This document shows positions 44,548-53,018 of a stretch of DNA of 64,000 nucleotides, in pieces (positions within the stretch are counted from its first letter, which is position 1; each line of letters begins with the position of its first letter). The notes below the pieces were generated by a model. The model was not told the DNA's origin. It did no database searches and was given only the letters and a program-made list of their open reading frames with translations. The position numbers and the translations under genes were made by a program. Source of the DNA: Halomonas sp. CH40 (GTDB lineage Bacteria > Pseudomonadota > Gammaproteobacteria > Pseudomonadales > Halomonadaceae); assembly GCA_041875495.1 (NCBI GenBank), contig CP112982.1:2046001-2110000 (forward strand), given 5' to 3'.

Positions 44548-45435
44548 TTATGCCTCCTTACCGAACAGGCCCGCAGGGCGGAACATCAGAACTAGAATCA
44601 TCACCAGGAAAATTACCGTATTGGCAGCCTCCGGGTAATACACCTTGGTTAAACCTTCGATGATACCCATCGCCAGCCCCGTCATGATGGCGCCAAGAAT
44701 CGACCCCATACCGCCGATAACCACCACAGCGAACACCACAATCAGCAGGCTGGAGCCCATGGTCGGCGAAACAGGATAAAGCGGTGCCGCCAGTACTCCG
44801 GCAAACGCTGCCAGCCCCACGCCAAAACCGTAGGTCAGTGTGATCAACAGGGGCACGTTAACGCCAAACGCCTGCATCAACTGGGAGTTCTCGGTACCCG
44901 CGCGTAGATAGGCCCCCAAGCGGGTACGTTCAATCATGAACCAGGTAAACAGGCACATCGCCAATGCCGCGACCAGCACCCAGGCACGGTAGGTCGGCAG
45001 GAACATGAAGCCCAGATTCAGGCCACCCTGAAACACTTCCGGCGTGGCATAGCGCGCCCCGGATACACCAAAGAAGTTGACCAGAGTACCTTCGAAAATC
45101 AGCGCCAAACCAAAGGTCAGCAGCAAGCCATAGAGATGATCCAGGTGACTGATTCTGCGCAGCAGATAACGCTCCAGCAGCATACCAAAAGCACCCACCA
45201 CCAGCGGCACCAGCAAAAGCGCCAGCCAGTAGTTGATTCCCAGGCACTGAAAGGCCAACAGCGTGGCAAAGGCGCCAAGCATGTACTGCGCACCGTGAGC
45301 GAAGTTGACAATTTTCAGCAAACCAAAAATAACTGCCAGCCCAAGGCTCAGTAGCGCATAAAAGGCGCCGTTGACCAGCCCAAGCGTGAGCTGCCCCATA
45401 AATACCGCCAGGGGCACGCCAAATATCATCATCAT
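44548..45435 (-). CDS. livH: Branched-chain amino acid ABC transporter, permease LivH
   Basis: Inner-membrane subunit, 295 residues with about 8 membrane segments. Signatures: GLVNGAFYALLSLGLAVIFGLLKIVNFAHGA near the N terminus and RAGTENSQLMQAFGVNVPLL, the ATPase coupling loop, in the second half. GAGGAG precedes the ATG, the first of three consecutive ATG codons, so the exact N terminus may shift by one or two residues. It heterodimerises with LivM. Confidence 0.93.
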   Translation of the reverse strand: MMMIFGVPLAVFMGQLTLGLVNGAFYALLSLGLAVIFGLLKIVNFAHGAQYMLGAFATLLAFQCLGINYWLALLLVPLVVGAFGMLLERYLLRRISHLDHLYGLLLTFGLALIFEGTLVNFFGVSGARYATPEVFQGGLNLGFMFLPTYRAWVLVAALAMCLFTWFMIERTRLGAYLRAGTENSQLMQAFGVNVPLLITLTYGFGVGLAAFAGVLAAPLYPVSPTMGSSLLIVVFAVVVIGGMGSILGAIMTGLAMGIIEGLTKVYYPEAANTVIFLVMILVLMFRPAGLFGKEA

Positions 45436-45519
45436 GGTGTAATACTCCTCGCCGTCAAGCGAAGCAGCCGGTCATCACCGACCGCTTCGGTTACTTATCC
45501 TGAAAGACTGCTATCCGGC

Positions 45520-46743
45520 TCAGTTCTGCACCAGATCGCACTGACTTTCGGATAACGGACGATAAGCCTCGTCGGCAGGAATGGTGCTGAGGATCTTGTA
45601 GAGATCCCACTCATTCGTAGACTCTTCCGGGGTTTTCACCTGGGCCAGATACATATCATGCACCATACGACCATCTTCACGGATCTGGCCGTTGCGGGCG
45701 AAGAAATCATTGATCGGCTCAGCCGCCATCTGGGCACGCACCACTTCAGGGTCATCCGTACCCGCTGCTTCAACAGACTTCAGGTAATGCATGGTGCTGG
45801 AGTAGATGCCCGCCTGCACCATGGTTGGACGTGCACCCACTTCTTCGTAATAGCGGTCTGCCCAGGCGCGTGCTTCCTCGTCCATATCCCAGTACCAGCC
45901 GGTGGTCAGCAGCAGGTTCTGAGTCGCCTGGAGGCCAAGTGCGTGAACATCGTTAAGGAAGATCAGTAGACCGGCAAGCTGCTGACCGCTTTGGGTCAGG
46001 CCAAACTGGCTGGCAGTGGTAATGGCGTTAACGGTATCAGCACCGGCATTGGCCAAACCAACAATCTTGGCACCAGAGCCTTGCGCCTGAAGAATATAGG
46101 AAGAAAAGTCACTGGTCGGGAAAGGATGGCGCACACCGCCAACAATTTCGCCGCCGCTTTCTTCAACCACCTTGGTAACGTCGCCTTCCAGCGCATGGCC
46201 GAAGGCATAGTCAGCGGTCAGCATGAACCAGCTATCACCGCCCTGATCGACAACAGCCTTAGCCGTACCGTTAGCCAGCGGATAGGTATCATAAACATAG
46301 TGGATATGATTGGGCGTGCAATGCTCATTGGTAATGCTGGACGCGGCTGAACCGGAAATAATAGCCAGCTTGTTGTTTTCCTCAACTACCTTGGTAACAG
46401 CAATAGAAACCGAAGAGGCTACCAGGCCGCCCACCATATCGACGTTATCCCGATCGATCCATTCGCGTACTGTATTCGCGCCAACGTCCGCGCTGTTACG
46501 GTCATCAGCACTGAAAACCTCAATGGGTGCACCGTTAACACTGCCACCGAAATCATCAATGGCCATCTCCATCGCAGCCAGGCCACCCGGGCCGGCCAGA
46601 TCACGATAGGTGCCCGACATATCTGCCAGGTAGCCAATGCGTACTTCGCCATCGCTGATTTCAGCCTGGGCGGTCGATATGGCCATGCTGGTAGCAGCGG
46701 CAACGGCGATACTGGCGGTCAGCGTTTTTTTCATGAAAGTCAT
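45520..46743 (-). CDS. Periplasmic branched-chain amino acid-binding protein
   Basis: Type I periplasmic binding protein, 407 residues. A signal peptide covers 1-27 (KKTLTASIAVAAATSMAI, cleavage after AQA). The mature start EVRIGYLADMSGTYRDLAGPGG and GADTVNAITTASQFGL are typical of the LivJ-like Peripla_BP_6 group that binds leucine, isoleucine, valine or short amides. AGGAG precedes the ATG. It sits in the middle of the importer operon with 113 bases before it, where a separate promoter or processing site could raise its level; none is recognised. Confidence 0.88.
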   Translation of the reverse strand: MTFMKKTLTASIAVAAATSMAISTAQAEISDGEVRIGYLADMSGTYRDLAGPGGLAAMEMAIDDFGGSVNGAPIEVFSADDRNSADVGANTVREWIDRDNVDMVGGLVASSVSIAVTKVVEENNKLAIISGSAASSITNEHCTPNHIHYVYDTYPLANGTAKAVVDQGGDSWFMLTADYAFGHALEGDVTKVVEESGGEIVGGVRHPFPTSDFSSYILQAQGSGAKIVGLANAGADTVNAITTASQFGLTQSGQQLAGLLIFLNDVHALGLQATQNLLLTTGWYWDMDEEARAWADRYYEEVGARPTMVQAGIYSSTMHYLKSVEAAGTDDPEVVRAQMAAEPINDFFARNGQIREDGRMVHDMYLAQVKTPEESTNEWDLYKILSTIPADEAYRPLSESQCDLVQN

Positions 46744-46856
46744 GCTCGTCTCCTGGCCCTTGGGCCTTTGTTGTTGTGTTACGACGTACGTTGATGTGAT
46801 ATTTTCAAGTCTGTGTCTGTTGTCTTTATGGCTTACGTTGTTAATTTTATATGTGC

Positions 46857-47597
46857 TTACACCCCCAGCATGCTATTGAGATGTTCTCGGCGCGAAGGTA
46901 GCTCGGCCGCGGTGATTTCCTCGACAATCTGGCCGTGATCCATCACAAAGTGGCGATCGGCCAGCGGCGCTGCAAAGCGAAAGTTCTGCTCAACCAGCAC
47001 GATTGTCATACCCCGTTCTTTTAACTGTTCCAGCACTTCCGCCAGTTTCTGGACGATGACCGGCGCCAGGCCTTCAGTAATTTCATCAAGCAGCAGGATA
47101 CGCGCACCTGTGCGCAGTATTCGCGCCATAGCCAACATCTGCTGCTCACCGCCAGAAAGCCGCGTACCCGGGCTGCGGCGACGCTCATAGAGATTGGGAA
47201 ACATGGCGTAGATTTCATCCAACGACATGCCATCCGAGCGCACCGTGGGTGGCAGCAACAAGTTCTCATGGACATCCAGGCTGGCAAAAATTCCACGCTC
47301 TTCCGGACAATAGCCAATCCCAAGGCGTGGGATATGATGAGGCTTCATCTTCAAGGTTTCGTTGCCATTGATCATGATGGAGCCGGTTCGCCGCCCTACC
47401 ATATTCATGATCGACTTGAGCGTCGTACTGCGACCGGCACCGTTGCGCCCAAGCAGTGTCACCAACTCGCCGCGCTTGACGTTAAAGTCAACGCCATGAA
47501 GGATGTGCGATTCACCGTAGAAGGCATGCAGATCCTGCACCCGGATCATTTCCGCCTGTTGCGGCTGCTGTGTTTCAAGCTGTTCTGCCGTATTCAT
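46857..47597 (-). CDS. livF: Branched-chain amino acid ABC transporter, ATPase LivF
   Basis: Cytoplasmic ATPase of 246 residues. The phosphate-binding loop reads GRNGAGRST (50-58), with Arg56 where ABC proteins have the invariant Walker A Lys. The other motifs are normal: GYCPEERGIFASLDVHENL, the signature LSGGEQQMLAMAR, Walker B ILLLDEITEGLAP and the H-loop-like region VLVEQNF. The partner LivG keeps its lysine. Translation is coupled to livG by a four-base overlap (ATGA). Confidence 0.92.
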   Translation of the reverse strand: MNTAEQLETQQPQQAEMIRVQDLHAFYGESHILHGVDFNVKRGELVTLLGRNGAGRSTTLKSIMNMVGRRTGSIMINGNETLKMKPHHIPRLGIGYCPEERGIFASLDVHENLLLPPTVRSDGMSLDEIYAMFPNLYERRRSPGTRLSGGEQQMLAMARILRTGARILLLDEITEGLAPVIVQKLAEVLEQLKERGMTIVLVEQNFRFAAPLADRHFVMDHGQIVEEITAAELPSRREHLNSMLGV

Positions 47598-48388
47598 ACC
47601 TGCGCCCCCTCTTCTTCCGCTGCCTCACTGCCCATATAAGCCTCGCGTACCAGCGGATTGCGGGAAACGCTGTCATAATCGCCTTCAGCCAGCACCGCCC
47701 CACGAGCGAGTACCGTAATACGATCACACAAACGGCTGACAACGCTCAGGTTATGCTCCACCATCAACACAGTACGCCCTTTGGAAACCCGCTGAATCAA
47801 CTCGACAATACGATCCACGTCTTCAGCGCCCATGCCCTGGGTTGGCTCATCAAGCAACATCATGTCCGGCTCAAGGGCCAAGGTCGTCGCCACTTCAAGC
47901 GCCCGCTTACGCCCATAGGGCATTTCAACTGTCAGAATATCGGCGTATTCGCGCAGGCCTACTTCCTCTAGCAGGGCAAGGGCTCTTTCATTGAGGTGGT
48001 TCAACGACTTTTCCGACTTCCAGAAATGAAACGAAGTCCCCAGGTTCCGTTGTAGCGCAACGCGCACATTTTCCAAGGCTGTCATGTGGGCGAATACGGC
48101 AGAAATCTGGAACGAACGCACCAGCCCCATTCGAGCGATCTCATTGGATTTCAATTTGGTGATCGGCTTCCCACGATAGAGAATCTCACCATGCGTAGGC
48201 GGAAGAAATTTGGTCAGCAGGTTGAAGACTGTCGTCTTTCCCGCACCATTAGGGCCTATCAGGGCATGGATGTGCCCTTCCTGAACCTGGAGGTTAACGT
48301 CATCAACTGCGGTAAACCCTAGAAATTCTTTGGTCAGGCCGCGGGTTTCAAGCACTATTTCACTGGCCAGAGTTTCGTCTGCACTCAT
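47594..48388 (-). CDS. livG: Branched-chain amino acid ABC transporter, ATPase LivG
   Basis: Cytoplasmic ATPase of 264 residues, first gene of the importer operon. Walker A is IGPNGAGKTT (about 43-52), the LivG-type Q-loop GLVRSFQISAVF, a divergent signature MPYGRKRALEVA, Walker B MMLLDEPTQGM and VLMVEHNLSVV with the H-loop His. It is divergent from liuR across a 349-base region with two LiuR-like palindromes. Confidence 0.92.
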   Translation of the reverse strand: MSADETLASEIVLETRGLTKEFLGFTAVDDVNLQVQEGHIHALIGPNGAGKTTVFNLLTKFLPPTHGEILYRGKPITKLKSNEIARMGLVRSFQISAVFAHMTALENVRVALQRNLGTSFHFWKSEKSLNHLNERALALLEEVGLREYADILTVEMPYGRKRALEVATTLALEPDMMLLDEPTQGMGAEDVDRIVELIQRVSKGRTVLMVEHNLSVVSRLCDRITVLARGAVLAEGDYDSVSRNPLVREAYMGSEAAEEEGAQV

Positions 48389-48466
48389 ACCGTAACAAGC
48401 CTCTTTGTTGTTATTGTGCTGACTGAATCCACCGACCAGAGCAACTTGGTTAGCCGGCGCTCTATC

Positions 48467-48482
48467 CTTACCTAAACGTAAG
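48467..48482. promoter_or_regulatory. Weak LiuR-like site before livG
   Basis: CTTACCTAAACGTAAG keeps the TTAC and AACGTAA halves of the LiuR-type palindrome with two internal changes. It lies 79 bases before the livG start. Confidence 0.4.
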
Positions 48483-48633
48483 ATGTAACCTCAAACTAGC
48501 AACGCAAATGGGTGCCTGACAATTACAACTTTGGTCTATCCAAGGTATTTTAATCGCTACAAATTACCCATATAGACATTTATATCAGACACTTAACCAA
48601 AAACACCGCGACGAAATATTAATCAATTTACCC

Positions 48634-48649
48634 TTTACGTTAACGTGAA
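48634..48649. promoter_or_regulatory. LiuR operator before liuR
   Basis: TTTACGTTAACGTGAA is a near-perfect 16-base palindrome of the ACGT-n-ACGT form described for LiuR. It lies 89 bases before liuR, allowing control of the leucine pathway genes behind it and self-control. Confidence 0.7.
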
Positions 48650-48737
48650 CTTGTTTTAGCCTCAGTTAAAAGGTTCCATAATGACGTAGCCCTGACCCCT
48701 AACCTCGTCGAGAGAACCTAACAAGAGACATGATGCG

Positions 48738-49196
48738 ATGAGCAAAACTTACACTATCAGCGAACTGGCCAGTGAATTCGATGTGACTACACGCAGCATT
48801 CGCTTTTATGAAGACCAGGAACTTCTGCACCCCAGCCGTCGTGGGCAAACCCGTATTTACAGCAGTAAAGATCGCGTTCGCCTAAAGCTCACTCTACGCG
48901 GCAAGCGGCTGGGGTTTTCACTGGCAGAAATTCGTGAGCTGTTTGAACTCTGGGATGAAACCCGCAGCGGCAGCGAGAAACAGCTGCATCTGATGCTCAG
49001 CAAGATTTCCGAGCGCCGCGCCGCGCTGGAGCAGCAGATGAAAGACATCACCATGGTGCAGCTGGAGCTGGAAAGCGCCGAGATCCGCTGCCGTCAGGCA
49101 CTTGAAGAACTCAACGAAAAGCAGGACAGCGAGCCCCACAGTGCAGGAAAAAAAACAGCCGCCAAGGAGGGCGGTAAATCGGCCACGGTGCATTGA
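48738..49196 (+). CDS. liuR: MerR-family regulator of branched-chain amino acid catabolism, LiuR
   Basis: A 152-residue MerR-type transcription factor. The winged helix YTISELASEFDVTTRSIRFYEDQELLHPSRRGQTRIY (about 4-42) fits LiuR, the regulator of leucine/isovalerate use. A dimerisation coiled coil follows (about 80-125), then a Lys/Ser-rich tail. There is no cysteine metal site as in metal-sensing MerR proteins. It precedes the liu catabolic genes and diverges from the liv importer, which fits local control. Confidence 0.9.
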   Translation: MSKTYTISELASEFDVTTRSIRFYEDQELLHPSRRGQTRIYSSKDRVRLKLTLRGKRLGFSLAEIRELFELWDETRSGSEKQLHLMLSKISERRAALEQQMKDITMVQLELESAEIRCRQALEELNEKQDSEPHSAGKKTAAKEGGKSATVH

Positions 49197-49347
49197 GTTT
49201 TTAAGGTACCCGATGCTTTTATCAAGCAAGGTTTGAACAATTTTCCATCTACTAAATTTTTATAAAACAACGAACTAAACCCAAACAAAACGAGCCAGGG
49301 GCAACCTGCCCCGAGTATCTCACGGACACGCGCAAAGGTGATTGACC

Positions 49348-50517
49348 ATGTTTACCCACTACTCAGAACTGAACTTCGGCCTTGATGATGAACTGAACAT
49401 GCTGCGTGAGCAGGTCAACGCCTTCGCGCGGGATGAAATTGCTCCACGCGCCGCCGAGATAGATGCCAACAATGAATTCCCCAATGATCTGTGGAAGAAG
49501 TTTGGCGATATGGGCCTGCTCGGCATTACCGTCTCAGAAGAGGACGGCGGTAGCGGCATGGGTTACCTGGCCCACTGTATTGCTATGGAAGAAATTTCCC
49601 GGGCGAGTGCTTCTGTTGCCCTTTCCTACGGTGCTCATTCCAACCTGTGCGTCAACCAGTTGAAGATCAATGGCTCATCAGAGCAGAAAGCCAAGTACCT
49701 GCCCAAGCTGATCAGTGGCGATCATGTCGGTGCTCTGGCTATGTCCGAGCCGGGTGCAGGCTCTGATGTGGTTTCCATGCAGCTGCGTGCCCGCAAGGAG
49801 GGTGATCAATACATCCTCAACGGCAACAAGATGTGGATCACCAATGGGCCGGATGCGGATGTGCTGGTGGTCTACGCCAAGACCGACCCAGACGCCGGTT
49901 CGAAAGGGATTACCGCCTTTATTATCGAAAAAGGCATGCCAGGTTTCACCACCGCCCAGAAGCTCGACAAGCTGGGCATGCGCGGCTCCAACACCTGCGA
50001 GCTGGTGTTCCAGGACTGCGCCGTACCGGCAGAAAACATCCTGGGCGATGAAGGCAAAGGCGTTCGCGTATTGATGAGCGGCCTTGATTACGAACGAGCC
50101 GTACTAGCAGCTGGTCCGATCGGTATCATGCAGGCGGCCATGGATGTGGTGATGCCCTACATCCATGAACGCAAGCAGTTTGGTCAGTCAATCGGTGAAT
50201 TCCAGCTGGTTCAGGGCAAGGTAGCGGATATGTACACCACCATGAATGCCTGTCGCGCCTACCTCTACGCAGTTGCCGGTGCCTGCGACCGGGGCCAGAC
50301 ATCACGCAAGGATGCCGCCGGGGTGATTCTCTACTGTGCCGAAAAAGCTACCCAGGTGGCGCTGGATGCCATTCAGCTACTGGGCGGCAACGGTTACATC
50401 AACGAATACCCCACCGGTCGGCTGCTGCGTGATGCCAAGCTGTATGAAATCGGCGCGGGCACCAGCGAAATCCGTCGCATGCTGATCGGCCGTGAGCTGT
50501 TCAGCGAATCGAACTAA
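49348..50517 (+). CDS. liuA: Isovaleryl-CoA dehydrogenase
   Basis: FAD enzyme of 389 residues that converts isovaleryl-CoA to 3-methylcrotonyl-CoA, first dedicated step of leucine breakdown. Motifs: [36 protein letters not shown], the [21 protein letters not shown] segment that carries the Glu typical of isovaleryl-CoA dehydrogenases, and [22 protein letters not shown] 49348 follows AAGGTG at 7 bases; the in-frame TTG two codons earlier is less likely. A short GGGGCA/TGCCCC hairpin lies in the leader at 49298-49312. Confidence 0.93.
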   Translation: MFTHYSELNFGLDDELNMLREQVNAFARDEIAPRAAEIDANNEFPNDLWKKFGDMGLLGITVSEEDGGSGMGYLAHCIAMEEISRASASVALSYGAHSNLCVNQLKINGSSEQKAKYLPKLISGDHVGALAMSEPGAGSDVVSMQLRARKEGDQYILNGNKMWITNGPDADVLVVYAKTDPDAGSKGITAFIIEKGMPGFTTAQKLDKLGMRGSNTCELVFQDCAVPAENILGDEGKGVRVLMSGLDYERAVLAAGPIGIMQAAMDVVMPYIHERKQFGQSIGEFQLVQGKVADMYTTMNACRAYLYAVAGACDRGQTSRKDAAGVILYCAEKATQVALDAIQLLGGNGYINEYPTGRLLRDAKLYEIGAGTSEIRRMLIGRELFSESN

Positions 50518-50569
50518 ACATGGCTTATATCCTGTCATTTTCACTATCAAGCGTTAATGGAGCCGATCA

Positions 50570-52177
50570 ATGGCCATGTTAAAAACCCAGGTCAACCCGC
50601 GTAGCGACGCCTTTCAGGCCAACGCGGCCAGTATGCAGACAGAAGTTTCCAAGCTGCATGAACTGACTGCTGCCATCTGTCAGGGCGGCGGTGAAAAAGC
50701 CCGCAAGCGGCATGAGTCACGGGGCAAGCTGTTTGTCCGTGATCGTATTGATCACCTGATTGATGAAGGCTCACCCTTTCTGGAATTTTCGGCGCTCGCC
50801 GCCCACGACGTCTACGAAAGCGCCGTACCGGCAGCGGGTGTGGTCACCGGTATCGGGCGGGTGTCCGGGGTGGAATGCGTGATTGTTGCCAATGACGCCA
50901 CCGTCAAAGGGGGCACCTACTTTCCGCTGACCGTCAAAAAGCATATCCGCGCTCAGGAAATTGCCCGCAAGCATCGCTTGCCGTGTATCTACCTGGTCGA
51001 TTCCGGCGGTGCTTTCCTGCCACGCCAGGATGAAGTCTTCCCTGACCGTGATCATTTCGGGCGCATCTTCTATAACCAGGCCACCCTCTCCGCTGAAGGC
51101 ATTCCGCAGATTGCCGTGGTCATGGGTTCCTGCACCGCTGGCGGCGCCTACGTACCGGCCATGGCGGATGAGTCGATCATCGTTAAGGAACAGGGCACTA
51201 TCTTCCTGGGTGGCCCGCCGCTGGTTAAAGCGGCCACCGGTGAAAGCATCAGTGCCGAAGACCTGGGGGGTGCCGATGTTCACGCCAAGGTCAGCGGCGT
51301 AGCCGACCATTACGCCGAGAACGATGCCCATGCCCTGCAACTGGCTCGCGCCTGTGTGTCACGGCTTAACTGGCAGAAACGCGGCCAGCTGGCCATGCAG
51401 GCACCCAAGCCGCCGCAGCTTGACCCAACAGAGCTTTACGGCATTGTCGGCACCGACCTCAAAAAACCCTTTGATGTGCGTGAAGTGATTGGCCGCATCG
51501 TCGATGGCTCTGATTTTGATGAATTCAAGCGCTACTACGGCGATACCCTGGTCACCGGTTTTGCACATATTCACGGCCACCCGGTCGGCATTGTCGCCAA
51601 TAACGGCGTGCTGTTTTCAGAAAGTGCCGTTAAGGGCGCGCACTTTATCGAGCTGTGCGCCCAGCGCAAGATTCCGCTGATCTTCCTGCAGAACATCACC
51701 GGCTTTATGGTCGGTTCCAAGTACGAGCATGAAGGCATCGCCAAGCACGGCGCCAAACTGGTCACTGCCGTGGCCTGCGCCAAGGTACCCAAATTCACCG
51801 TGCTGATTGGCGGTAGTTTCGGTGCGGGCAACTATGGCATGTGTGGTCGCGCCTATGATCCCAATCTGCTGTTCATGTGGCCCAACGCGCGCATTTCGGT
51901 CATGGGGGGTGAGCAGGCCGCCGGTGTACTTTCCCAGGTCAAGCGCGAACAGTATGAACGTGAAGGCCGCGAATGGACGCCTGAACAAGAAGAGGCGTTC
52001 AAGCAGCCCACTCGCGAGCAATACGAACACCAGGGCCACCCCTACTACGCCAGCGCCCGGTTGTGGGATGACGGTGTGATTGATCCGGCCCAGACCCGAG
52101 ACGTACTCGGCCTTTCACTGGCGGCGGCAATGAATGCCGAGATTGAAGAAACGCGCTTCGGCGTGTTCCGGATGTAA
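50570..52177 (+). CDS. liuB: 3-methylcrotonyl-CoA carboxylase, carboxyltransferase (beta) subunit
   Basis: Carboxyltransferase subunit of 535 residues that moves CO2 from biotin to 3-methylcrotonyl-CoA. Family features are [27 protein letters not shown] near the N terminus, [29 protein letters not shown] (about 145), and the second oxyanion region [19 protein letters not shown] with [20 protein letters not shown] precedes the ATG. The biotin subunit is liuD two genes downstream. Confidence 0.95.
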   Translation: MAMLKTQVNPRSDAFQANAASMQTEVSKLHELTAAICQGGGEKARKRHESRGKLFVRDRIDHLIDEGSPFLEFSALAAHDVYESAVPAAGVVTGIGRVSGVECVIVANDATVKGGTYFPLTVKKHIRAQEIARKHRLPCIYLVDSGGAFLPRQDEVFPDRDHFGRIFYNQATLSAEGIPQIAVVMGSCTAGGAYVPAMADESIIVKEQGTIFLGGPPLVKAATGESISAEDLGGADVHAKVSGVADHYAENDAHALQLARACVSRLNWQKRGQLAMQAPKPPQLDPTELYGIVGTDLKKPFDVREVIGRIVDGSDFDEFKRYYGDTLVTGFAHIHGHPVGIVANNGVLFSESAVKGAHFIELCAQRKIPLIFLQNITGFMVGSKYEHEGIAKHGAKLVTAVACAKVPKFTVLIGGSFGAGNYGMCGRAYDPNLLFMWPNARISVMGGEQAAGVLSQVKREQYEREGREWTPEQEEAFKQPTREQYEHQGHPYYASARLWDDGVIDPAQTRDVLGLSLAAAMNAEIEETRFGVFRM

Positions 52178-52187
52178 GGAGCAAACC

Positions 52188-53018
52188 GTGGCTTATTCCT
52201 CACTTGAACTTCACGACAATGGCGTTGCCTGGCTGCTACTCAACCGCCCGGACGTTCACAACGCCTTTGATGACCATCTGATTGCTGAACTCAACGCCCA
52301 TCTGGGAAAACTGCATGCCCTGGCAGATGCAGGTGACGTGCGGGTCGTCGTACTGGGCTCTGAAGGCAAGAGTTTTTCGGCGGGCGCTGACCTTAACTGG
52401 ATGAAGCGCATGGTCGATTACTCCCTAGACGATAATCTGGCCGATTCGCGCAAACTGTCTGCCCTGATGCATGGCCTGGATACCCTGCCCTGCCCGACCC
52501 TCTGCCGGGTACAAGGCGCGGCGTTTGGCGGTGCTGTTGGGCTAGCTGCCTGCTGTGATGTCGTGATTGCCTCCGAAAAGGCCCGATTCTGCCTGTCAGA
52601 AGTCAGGATTGGCCTGTCGCCTGCAGTCATCAGCCCCTATGTGCAGCGTGCCCTGGGCGAGCGTCAGATGCGCCGTTATGCGCTGACGGCGGAAGTCATG
52701 GATGCCGCCACTGCGCTGAATCTTGGCTTGGCGCATCAGGTAGTGGCTCCTGACGCCCTGAACGATGCCGTCGATAGCATGCTGGAAACTCTGCTCGGCG
52801 GATCGCCTCAGGCCCAGCGCGCCACCAAGGCGCTGCTTGCCAGCGTCGCCAAGGCTTCCGATGCTGACACCACTCGAGAACACACCTGCCAGGTCATTGC
52901 CCGCCTGCGCGTCAGTAATGAAGGCCAGGAAGGGCTGGCAAGCTTTTTCGACAAGCGCCGCCCGGCCTGGACGGCCCCTCACAACACAACGACAAACGCT
53001 GCGGAGCCACGCTCATGA
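52188..53018 (+). CDS. liuC: Methylglutaconyl-CoA hydratase
   Basis: Crotonase-family enzyme of 276 residues that hydrates 3-methylglutaconyl-CoA to HMG-CoA. Motifs: LNRPDVHNAFDD, KSFSAGADLNWMKRM and AAFGGAVGLAACCDVVIA for the oxyanion hole, and LSEVRIGLSPAVISPYV with the catalytic Glu. The start is GTG at 52188 with TAAGGAG before it, 10 bases after liuB; longer in-frame starts would run into liuB. Its stop overlaps liuD by four bases. Confidence 0.92.
   Translation: MAYSSLELHDNGVAWLLLNRPDVHNAFDDHLIAELNAHLGKLHALADAGDVRVVVLGSEGKSFSAGADLNWMKRMVDYSLDDNLADSRKLSALMHGLDTLPCPTLCRVQGAAFGGAVGLAACCDVVIASEKARFCLSEVRIGLSPAVISPYVQRALGERQMRRYALTAEVMDAATALNLGLAHQVVAPDALNDAVDSMLETLLGGSPQAQRATKALLASVAKASDADTTREHTCQVIARLRVSNEGQEGLASFFDKRRPAWTAPHNTTTNAAEPRS

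Larger units (their letters stand above)
48389..48737. promoter_or_regulatory. Divergent livG/liuR promoter region
   Basis: A 349-base AT-rich gap without coding sequence. It holds a strong LiuR-like palindrome at 48634-48649 and a weaker one at 48467-48482. I see no RNA gene here. Confidence 0.65.

Noticed and set aside
49298..49312. GGGGCA/TGCCCC hairpin in the liuA leader as an attenuator
   Set aside because: Six-base stem, no T run and no leader peptide rich in leucine codons; too little to call.
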